Shown here: piece by piece, positions 37,981 to 44,832 of the stretch
Layout of the letters: each line of letters starts with the position of its first letter
How positions within the stretch are numbered: the first letter of the stretch is position 1
Translations under genes and position numbers: made by a program
Notes under the pieces: model-generated
The model's database searches: none
What the model was told of the DNA's origin: nothing
What the model saw: the letters and a program-made list of their open reading frames with translations, nothing else
Assembly (NCBI RefSeq): GCF_003114835.2
Contig: NZ_AP025028.1
Coordinates: forward strand, 2,694,001 to 2,758,000
DNA from: Leptospira kobayashii
Lineage (GTDB): Bacteria; Spirochaetota; Leptospiria; Leptospirales; Leptospiraceae
Length of the DNA: 64,000 bases
Reading direction: 5' to 3'

Positions 37981-39672
37981 TTAAGGAGCGATTGTTTTAA
38001 CCAATGTTAGATCTTCTTTTTTGAAAATCTTGATCGTCGTCTTGTCCCCTTCTTTCGGCTTTCCTGTTACATAAATTTTTTCACTGAAAAAAGTTAGTTC
38101 CGAATTTTCTTCAATTGCTTCGGAAGATCGTGCTTCAAAAGTTAGATCGGATTTGAAACGAGCTACATAGTATTTGTCTTGGAATTTTTCTACCACGTAG
38201 ATTTTGTCTTCTCTCGGAACAATAGGAGTTCTCCAGAAGATATCCGCATTTTCACTGGATTTTTTAACACCCAATTTGTCCGGATCGAGTAAAACCAATT
38301 TGTGTTTTCTGGTTTCGATTTTTTCTCCATCGTAACCCAAAACAAGAACTCCTTGGTTCGGAATCTCCTTGAATTCCTTGGAACAGATGTTATTGTAAGG
38401 ACTTTTGAAAAGCGCATCGTCTTTTTTTGTATCGATCGCCCAAAGTTCGTTTGAGTAGTGACCGTCCGCATCATACTTGATGAACTTCATGAAAAGGATT
38501 TTATTATTGATCACATTATCACTTTGTTCTTCTTTTTTCTTAAGTTCGTCTTTGACTTGAGAAAGTTCTTTTTGAACTTCCTGCACTTTCTCTTCCGCTG
38601 CCTTCACAGCTTCCGTTGTTTTTGCAGGTTCCGCAGTGGCGGTTTCGGTTTTACCATCTTCTTTTCTGGCTTCTTCTTTCGCTGCGACTTGCTCTTCTTT
38701 TTTAACAAGCTCTTCTTTCTTTTGTTCCAGAGCGGCTTCTTTGACTTCGGTAGCTTTTTGTTCTTGTTGGATTTGTTTTACTTCTTCCGTTTTTTTCTCG
38801 ATCTCGGCTTTATTTTTAACCGGATCTTTTTTCAATTCGTTGAGGTTGGCAACGGTGGTAGCTTCTTTTTTTGCCAGCTCTTCTTTTTTCTCGGCAACTT
38901 GTTTTTGTTCTTTGGCTACTTCTTGTTTTTTATCTTGGACAATTTTCTTTTCTTCTTTGATTTTATCATCTTGAAGTTTGTCCATTTTTTTGGCTTCATC
39001 CTGCATCTTTTGTTTTGTAGCAGGATCTTTCTCTTTGTCTTTTACGATTTTATTGACATCTTTTTCCAACTCATCCGTAGTAACATCCTTACCGCTGTCC
39101 TTAAGAATGTTCTTTTCAATCGGAATGATCAGTTGGGTTTTGCCGGACCAATTTTTATAATTCGTATCAATCCCGATTTTGTCAGCCGTTACCGCTTTAA
39201 CAACTTCTTCCGTATATTTGCCGGTAACGAATTTGAGATCTTTTCTATGAGCCGCATTGTAGTATAACACATATTGTGCGAGAGTGTCGGCACCGCCGGC
39301 CTTGTATTGAAAGGAACTTTCGAGGTATGCAGCTACGATCCTTACGATCGAATTTACGTGATCGAAAGATTGAGATTCGCTAATGGAAAAAATATCGGCT
39401 CCCAGTTTTCCATCCCCGCCCGGTTGAATTCTTTGCACGGTAACTCCGCTGACGGAAGCACTGTCGGATTTGCTGAGTGCAGTAGCTAATTTTTTACCGG
39501 TTTCGGCATTTTCCTGAAGGATATCAGGGTTTGCTTTTTTTAAAGAGCGATTGATAAACTCAATCTTCTTTGCTCCCTTGATTTCCGATTCCCCAAGCGG
39601 TGCCTTGGATTGTGCGGAAACTCCTGTTACAACAACAAACAAAAAGATAGCGGTCGCGCGAAATAATCTCAT
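37981..39672 (-). CDS. P83/100-family protein
   Basis: 563 residues with a signal peptide (FLFVVVTGVSAQSKA, cleavage near residue 20). The N-terminal domain (about 30-200) is followed by a long, extremely charged coiled coil (about 205-385, repeats such as KKQEVAKEQKQVAEKKEELA) and a C-terminal globular domain (MKFIKYDADGHYSNELWAID, KLVLLDPDKLG, VVEKFQDKYYVARF). This architecture and the C-terminal motifs match the spirochaetal P83/100 antigen family first known from Borrelia. Exported, probably periplasmic; its role is not established. The GAGGGTGAA ribosome site supports the start. Confidence 0.8.
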   Translation of the reverse strand: MRLFRATAIFLFVVVTGVSAQSKAPLGESEIKGAKKIEFINRSLKKANPDILQENAETGKKLATALSKSDSASVSGVTVQRIQPGGDGKLGADIFSISESQSFDHVNSIVRIVAAYLESSFQYKAGGADTLAQYVLYYNAAHRKDLKFVTGKYTEEVVKAVTADKIGIDTNYKNWSGKTQLIIPIEKNILKDSGKDVTTDELEKDVNKIVKDKEKDPATKQKMQDEAKKMDKLQDDKIKEEKKIVQDKKQEVAKEQKQVAEKKEELAKKEATTVANLNELKKDPVKNKAEIEKKTEEVKQIQQEQKATEVKEAALEQKKEELVKKEEQVAAKEEARKEDGKTETATAEPAKTTEAVKAAEEKVQEVQKELSQVKDELKKKEEQSDNVINNKILFMKFIKYDADGHYSNELWAIDTKKDDALFKSPYNNICSKEFKEIPNQGVLVLGYDGEKIETRKHKLVLLDPDKLGVKKSSENADIFWRTPIVPREDKIYVVEKFQDKYYVARFKSDLTFEARSSEAIEENSELTFFSEKIYVTGKPKEGDKTTIKIFKKEDLTLVKTIAP

Positions 39673-39800
39673 TTCACCCTCTTAATTTTTTTTTAAAGAA
39701 TAGCGCTATTTTAAAGGAAGGAATGGAATCTGAAAAGCAAGTTTTCCCTCATTTAAAAAGATATTTACCCCTTGTCTCATGGAACAAATCTGGGAAGGGA

Positions 39801-40898
39801 ATGGGAAAATTTACTTCAAGAATCCACAATTTCAACGCAGGGCCTGCCATGCTTCCTACGGAAGTGATGGAAAAAGCCCAAAGAGAATTCCTGAACTACC
39901 AAGGGACAGGAATGTCTGTAATGGAGATGAGTCACAGGGCAAAACCCTTCCAAGACATCCTGGACCGATCGATTCACTATTTGCGTTCTCTTCTCTCCAT
40001 TCCCGATCGTTACGGAGTCGTCTATTATCCCGGTGGAGCTACACTTCAATTCTCAGCGATTCCCCTCAATTATTTGAAAGAAGGGGAATCCGCAGACTTT
40101 GCACTTACCGGAGTCTGGGCTGTGAAAGCCAGAGAAGAGGCTAAAAAATTCTATCCGAATGTAAAAACCATCTTCGACGGAAAGGATTCCAAATATACGG
40201 AAATCCCCGAACTTACGGATGAACTGATTTCCGATGATGCAAAATATGTTTATATCACTTCCAATAATACGATTTACGGAACCCGTTACAAAACGTTACC
40301 CAAATTGAAAAAGGCCCCTCTCATTGCAGACATGACGAGTGATCTTTTAAGTCGTAAGTTGAACATAGAAGATTTCAGCGTTATTTTTGCAGGCGCTCAG
40401 AAAAACATAGGTCCATCCGGATTAACACTTGTTATCTACGACAAAGAAAAACTTCCGAAACAAAACCATCCTATTCCCAATCTTATGAATTTCGAATTGA
40501 TGGAAAAAAACGGATCGCTCTACAACACACCTCCGACTTACTCCATTTATATGGCAGGACTTGTCTTCGAATGGCTGATAGAAAAAGGAGGAGTCGAAGT
40601 GATGGAGAAGGAAAACGAAGAGAAAGCAAAACTCCTTTATGATACGATCGATTCCTCTTCCCTTTATTATGCACCCGTCCCCGTAAAAAACCGTTCCGCG
40701 ATGAATGTTGTCTTCCGTTTGAAAGACGATTCTCTTGATTCTAAATTTTTAGAAGGAACGGAAGCTGCAGGACTTGCAGGGCTCAAAGGATACAGAGATG
40801 TAGGTGGATTCAGAGCTTCCATTTACAACGCAATGCCTAAGTCGGGTATAGAAACACTTATCTCCTATATGAAAGAATTCGAAAGATCCAAAGGTTAG
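39801..40898 (+). CDS. serC: Phosphoserine aminotransferase
   Basis: 365 residues from ATG 39801 (MGKFTSRIHNFNAGPAMLP), with GGGAAGGGA adjacent. An earlier in-frame ATG at 39723 adds a non-homologous leader. SerC features: NFNAGPAMLPTEVMEKAQRE, GTGMSVMEMSHRAKPFQ, GGATLQFSAIPLN, ITSNNTIYGT, the PLP lysine in FAGAQKNIGPSGLT, and GGFRASIYNAMP at the C-terminus. It converts 3-phosphohydroxypyruvate to phosphoserine in serine synthesis. A short exported-protein gene follows after 2 bp. Confidence 0.96.
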   Translation: MGKFTSRIHNFNAGPAMLPTEVMEKAQREFLNYQGTGMSVMEMSHRAKPFQDILDRSIHYLRSLLSIPDRYGVVYYPGGATLQFSAIPLNYLKEGESADFALTGVWAVKAREEAKKFYPNVKTIFDGKDSKYTEIPELTDELISDDAKYVYITSNNTIYGTRYKTLPKLKKAPLIADMTSDLLSRKLNIEDFSVIFAGAQKNIGPSGLTLVIYDKEKLPKQNHPIPNLMNFELMEKNGSLYNTPPTYSIYMAGLVFEWLIEKGGVEVMEKENEEKAKLLYDTIDSSSLYYAPVPVKNRSAMNVVFRLKDDSLDSKFLEGTEAAGLAGLKGYRDVGGFRASIYNAMPKSGIETLISYMKEFERSKG

Positions 40899-40900
40899 TT

Positions 40901-41536
40901 TTGAAAATCAAAAACGTATCTTTCTTATTTATTTTTTCTTTGTGGGTAAGCTCCCTCAGTTCCAGTTCCGTTTGGATTCCCGAAGAATTGGAACTGGGAA
41001 AGGAAGCAAAATCCTGTTACAAACCCCTGAAAGACTGGGGAATAGGAATGCTTTCCAAAAACAGTTATGAATTGGAATCCAATTCCTTTCAAAATTTCGC
41101 CAAAGAATCGGCAAACCTCCGTTTGTCGTCTTTGGCCTGTTTGCGGGGGCTCATCAAAAAAGAATCGGACAAAAACGCCATCTTATCCGGTTATGAATTC
41201 GGCATTTCCCGGGAAGACCATCTATTCCGTCTGGAGCTTAGAATTCTCACTTCTACCGAACGGGATTTTCCACTTACCCCGATCGAAATGAAGTCCGTGA
41301 AAGATTGGACCGAAACGAGAGGCCAGCTTGTGGAGGGAATCAGAAACCTCACAAGAGACGGTCTAATGTACTCAGACAAAGATTGGGAAAACAAAAAAGG
41401 GAATCTGGAAGAAGAAATCCGGGCTCGTTACGGAAGTTTGGTTCGGGAAAGAGAAAAATTCCTGTTTAGCCTTTCCATTGAATCCAGAGCATCTTACCTT
41501 AATTATTTAGCAAAATTTACGGAGAATTCATTATGA
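40901..41536 (+). CDS. Exported hypothetical protein
   Basis: 211 residues from TTG 40901, two bases after the serC stop, with AAAGG in the serC end as ribosome site. The signal peptide is FLFIFSLWVSSLSSSSVW. The mature part is helical and charged (ELELGKEAKSCYKPLKDW, NLRLSSLACLRGLIKK) with no family I recognise. Its stop overlaps the rpiB start (ATGA). It is probably periplasmic and co-expressed with serC and rpiB. Confidence 0.65.
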   Translation: MKIKNVSFLFIFSLWVSSLSSSSVWIPEELELGKEAKSCYKPLKDWGIGMLSKNSYELESNSFQNFAKESANLRLSSLACLRGLIKKESDKNAILSGYEFGISREDHLFRLELRILTSTERDFPLTPIEMKSVKDWTETRGQLVEGIRNLTRDGLMYSDKDWENKKGNLEEEIRARYGSLVREREKFLFSLSIESRASYLNYLAKFTENSL

Positions 41537-41973
41537 AACCCAAGTTAGGAATCGCGTCCGACCACGGAGGATTTACCCTAAAAGAATTCCTAAGGAAAAG
41601 CCTGGAGGAAAGTTTTGAAGTGGTCGATTATGGTACAAAGAGCGAAGCTTCTGTTGATTACCCGACCATCATCGGGGATGCCTGCCGAAAAGTTTTGGCG
41701 GGGGAAGTGCCCAGACTCATCGCCCTCTGCGGAACAGGAATCGGCGCCTCGATTGCGGCAAACCGAATTCCGGGAATCAGAGCGGCACTCTGCCATGACG
41801 AATTCACTGCTGAAATGTCCCGCCGACATAATGATGCAAATGTAATCGTTTTGGGAGGTAGGGTTTTGGGAACAGATCTGGCTCTTCGGATTGTACAAAA
41901 ATGGATAGATACAGATTTCGAGGGCGGCCGTCACGAACGGAGACTAGGTTTGATCGAAGAACAAAAACCCTAA
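41533..41973 (+). CDS. rpiB: Ribose-5-phosphate isomerase B
   Basis: 146 residues, typical length. KLGIASDHGGFTLKEFL (phosphate and Asp-His site, residues 3-19), DYGTKSEASVDYPTI, ALCGTGIGASIAANRIPG (catalytic Cys) and RHNDANVIVLGGRVLG. It interconverts ribose-5-phosphate and ribulose-5-phosphate. It overlaps the preceding gene by 4 bp, and its 3' end overlaps the next gene by 73 bp. Confidence 0.95.
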   Translation: MKPKLGIASDHGGFTLKEFLRKSLEESFEVVDYGTKSEASVDYPTIIGDACRKVLAGEVPRLIALCGTGIGASIAANRIPGIRAALCHDEFTAEMSRRHNDANVIVLGGRVLGTDLALRIVQKWIDTDFEGGRHERRLGLIEEQKP

Positions 41974-43649
41974 TCACTTTATTATTTTTGGCATTCAATC
42001 TGGATGCCAAAGAAATCGTCCGCCTAACACAAACTCCATTATCGGATTGGAAACGGATTGATGCAATCATCGAAACCAAACCCGGCAAAAAAGAAATCAT
42101 TCGCGCAAGTGAAAATACACCGAAAAACAAAGAATTGTTTTTGGACTTTGAAGGAGAAGTAAGTTCTCCCGAAGGAAAAGAAGAAGTATTTTCCAGCTCC
42201 AATTTCAAATCTCCCAAATCGGTTTCCATCCTATCTTCCTCATACATTATAGATGAAAAACATTCTTTCTTTGGGAAAAGATCCGCATATTTTTCCGGAA
42301 AAAGAAATCAAATCCATGTTTCCGTATCCGGCTCACCGCTTTTCGGTACAAATCCCGAATCTTTTTCCATAACGGTTCCCCTGCTTATCAGCGAACAAGG
42401 TGCAAGCTCAGTCGTTCTGGACAGAACCGTTTTTATCAAAGGGAAAAAATACGGGTTCAGTTTGGAAATAGAAGAAAACAAACCGGTGTTTTATGCCAAC
42501 AACTTGTTTCAAACTTCCAACGGATCAACAAAGAGCGCAGAAGTCAGATCGAATATCTCCATTCCCAGAAAAGAATGGCATGTCATCTCCATCTATTTCG
42601 ATGTAAATGAAATGAAGTTCAGTCTGTACCAAAACGGTTATGAAACGGCAAGTTTCGAAGGAAACGTTTCCAATATAATCGGAGTTAGTTTTCCGGAACA
42701 TGATTCCACGAATTTGGTCATAGGTAAATCTTTCTTTGGAAATATGGATGCGGTTCATATCCACAAAGGTGAGCCGATGGAAAACAAAGATTACTCCCGA
42801 TTTGCAAGAGTGACTTATTCCGATGAAACCAAACTGGCAAGTCAAAATGGTAGTTGGATCATTTCCCCGATCTATATGACGGAGCATAGTTTCGCAAGCC
42901 TAATGCAATTTGAAGCTTCTTTCGAAAAACCTAAGGATTCTCAGGTAAACGTATATTTCAGAGGTAGCAATCGCAAATTTTCAGAGTCACAAACTCACGT
43001 TCCTTGGACTCGAATCGAAGATGGAAATAAAATTCCAGCGAACTTGGAAAAATTCCGTTTCCACCAATGGAAAGTTTGGTTGCGATCCGATCCGGAAGGA
43101 ACCGCTTCTCCCTCATTCCATGCATTCCAATATAAACTGAAAGAAATCATTCCTCCCAATATACCCACAGGATTTCGAATTTCCGAATTTTCACCTTTGG
43201 ATAAAAAGATTTGTTTTGCTTGGAACTCCAATCATGAAAGAGAAGTTCAAAACGGAGGAGGTTATATGATCCATTACGGAGTGGAACCGAGCCGAATGAT
43301 CGGAACCTTATTTGTCAAAAACTCTCAAACGGAAGGTTTGAAATCCATTGATGGGAAGACCGAAGAGAACGATTATAAAAACCTGAAATTCTGTGCGGAC
43401 GAAAGCACCCTACTTTCCAATATTTATATCTCCGAATCGGATGCTCCTTCTCTCAGCAAAACACTGGAAGATCCGAAATTTACCGCGAACAGAGAAAGGC
43501 GAGGAGCTTTATTTCAATCGGGGATTTCTTATTATTTCAAAATTTCAGCTTACAACCGTTATCACGACGAATGGGAAGGAAGAGACCAGAAAAGCGGTCT
43601 CTCCGGTCCGATTTCAGTTCATTTCCCCAAAGAGGTTTCTCAAAGGTAG
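41901..43649 (+). CDS. Exported LamG/concanavalin-A-like lectin-domain protein
   Basis: 582 residues. The only ordinary start is ATG 41901, giving a long basic leader (RPSRTETRFDRRTKT) before the hydrophobic signal core (LITLLFLAFNLDA). It overlaps rpiB by 73 bp. Residues about 110-295 form a LamG-like jelly roll (SAYFSGKRNQIHVSVSGSP, FSITVPLLIS, KEWHVISIYFDVNEMKFSLY, NLVIGKSFFGNMDAVHIH). The C-terminal half has Fn3-like strands (PPNIPTGFRISEFSPLDKK, ISYYFKISAYNRYHDEW). It is likely periplasmic or surface-bound and ligand-binding. The last 36 bp overlap the convergent PIN-like gene. Confidence 0.68.
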   Translation: MDRYRFRGRPSRTETRFDRRTKTLITLLFLAFNLDAKEIVRLTQTPLSDWKRIDAIIETKPGKKEIIRASENTPKNKELFLDFEGEVSSPEGKEEVFSSSNFKSPKSVSILSSSYIIDEKHSFFGKRSAYFSGKRNQIHVSVSGSPLFGTNPESFSITVPLLISEQGASSVVLDRTVFIKGKKYGFSLEIEENKPVFYANNLFQTSNGSTKSAEVRSNISIPRKEWHVISIYFDVNEMKFSLYQNGYETASFEGNVSNIIGVSFPEHDSTNLVIGKSFFGNMDAVHIHKGEPMENKDYSRFARVTYSDETKLASQNGSWIISPIYMTEHSFASLMQFEASFEKPKDSQVNVYFRGSNRKFSESQTHVPWTRIEDGNKIPANLEKFRFHQWKVWLRSDPEGTASPSFHAFQYKLKEIIPPNIPTGFRISEFSPLDKKICFAWNSNHEREVQNGGGYMIHYGVEPSRMIGTLFVKNSQTEGLKSIDGKTEENDYKNLKFCADESTLLSNIYISESDAPSLSKTLEDPKFTANRERRGALFQSGISYYFKISAYNRYHDEWEGRDQKSGLSGPISVHFPKEVSQR

Positions 43650-44033
43650 CTTGGATTCGGGAAGATCCGCATTCGCCCTCTCAAAATACAAAACCTCTTC
43701 CATCCCGGAAAGCAGCGCGATAGAAGACTCGACGGAAAGCAAATGCAAAGTCGGGTTCGCATTTGCAGTATCCGCGTTGCCTGCCAAAACTTCCAAAGTT
43801 TCCCTACTAAAGGAAAGTATTTCCTCTACGATTTCGTTTACCAAATGAAGGAAACTTCTTTCCTTTTCTTTTTTATCTTTCGGAAATTCGGAAAACACGT
43901 TTAACACCGAATATACGGAAGTATACAATTGATGGCGTTCATGGATATAGGACTCGAGTATAGGAAGTATTTTTTTATTATCCTCATTCCATAGAAGTGC
44001 CTTCCAAACTGTGGACGAGATGTAAATTTTCAA
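43614..44033 (-). CDS. PIN-like protein with apparently lost active site
   Basis: 139 residues from TTG 44033, whose TTGA overlaps the stop of the ribbon-helix-helix gene. The layout resembles a short VapC-type PIN domain: first strand MKIYISSTVWKALL, a helix pair to YTSVYSVLNVFSEF, and a late LHLLSVESSIALLSGMEEVL that parallels the LDALHLA..A...G helix. The expected first Asp (YxDTN) is Ser here and the middle Glu is not visible, so nuclease activity is doubtful. The resemblance rests on pattern and context, not on a search. It overlaps the convergent LamG gene by 36 bp. Confidence 0.5.
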   Translation of the reverse strand: MKIYISSTVWKALLWNEDNKKILPILESYIHERHQLYTSVYSVLNVFSEFPKDKKEKERSFLHLVNEIVEEILSFSRETLEVLAGNADTANANPTLHLLSVESSIALLSGMEEVLYFERANADLPESKLPLRNLFGEMN

Positions 44034-44221
44034 TTCAATAACTCCGTAATCGTTCGAAGCGCTTTGATTCGGGTGAAGTCCGATTTTTGGGTGATTTCGT
44101 TCCGAAGCGCAAGTCGGAGCAGCTCTCCTTGCGAAATCCCTCTTTTGTCGGCTTCATTTTTCAAAAGCAAAATTTCTTCTTCGGAAAAAAGAATTTGGAA
44201 TCGTTTGTCTATCTTTGCCAT
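44030..44221 (-). CDS. Ribbon-helix-helix (CopG/MetJ-type) DNA-binding protein
   Basis: 63 residues: strand KRFQILFSEEEILLLKNEAD, then KRGISQGELLRLALRNEI with the G-x-S/T turn between helices, the classical RHH arrangement of short antitoxins, followed by a basic tail (SDFTRIKALRTITELL). It would bind DNA as a dimer and autoregulate. The start ATG overlaps the stop of the TPR gene upstream (TAATG), and its own stop overlaps the next start (TTGA), so it is tightly coupled to both neighbours. Confidence 0.75.
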   Translation of the reverse strand: MAKIDKRFQILFSEEEILLLKNEADKRGISQGELLRLALRNEITQKSDFTRIKALRTITELLN

Positions 44222-44832
44222 TATTCCTCTTCCTCCAGTTCTTTCTCCGCCTTCTCATACTTTCTCCAAAACAATTCGGCATCCTTCCATTGCCCGAGAG
44301 ATTCGTAGAGTGCCGCAATATTATAATAACATTCGGTAAGCCTGTAATCCAACTTCACCGCTTTCTGGAACAATTTAATCGACTTTTCCTTGTTATCCGA
44401 AAACCATTCGCTGAAAGCCCAAAGATAATACCATCTGCCTAAATTGGGATCTCTGGGACGCACCTTTTCCAAATGCAATACGTTCTCTTGAAATATTTTG
44501 GACGCCCGATTATAATTGGTTTGGATGGCTCTGGTTTTGTTGATTCTCGATTCTATATTTTCATCGTTTCTGGGAACTTCCAAATCGGTTCGATATAATA
44601 ATGCTTTGGCATATACCAATTTGAAGTACAATTCGTTCGGGCTGATAGTTAGGTATTTTTCCAAATAAGGAATGGATTTCGTTTCTTCATCGGACCGATG
44701 GTATTCGAAGATTTGTTTTTTCAGAATAGTGGTTTCTTCTTTGCGTTTGGAAGGAGCGGCAAACAAGACTTCCGCGAAAATCAAGAAACCTAAAAACAAT
44801 CTAAAGATATAGATAGTAGTTTTCACCGTCAT
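44221..44832 (-). CDS. Exported TPR-repeat protein
   Basis: 203 residues with a signal peptide (FLGFLIFAEVLFAAPS). Two or three TPR-like units can be seen (IPYLEKYLTISPNELYFKLV, LTECYYNIAALYESLGQWKD), and it ends with an acidic tail EEEE. Probably periplasmic. The start lies 32 bp inside the end of the large membrane sensor gene, and its stop is fused to the ribbon-helix-helix start, so it is the second gene of a four-gene coupled operon. Confidence 0.7.
   Translation of the reverse strand: MTVKTTIYIFRLFLGFLIFAEVLFAAPSKRKEETTILKKQIFEYHRSDEETKSIPYLEKYLTISPNELYFKLVYAKALLYRTDLEVPRNDENIESRINKTRAIQTNYNRASKIFQENVLHLEKVRPRDPNLGRWYYLWAFSEWFSDNKEKSIKLFQKAVKLDYRLTECYYNIAALYESLGQWKDAELFWRKYEKAEKELEEEE

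Noticed and set aside
38458..39267. A long plus-strand open frame of about 270 codons, very Phe/Leu-rich
   Set aside because: It lies exactly opposite the Lys/Glu-rich coiled coil of the P83/100 gene. Such codons read backwards give Phe/Leu without stops, so it is a composition artefact.
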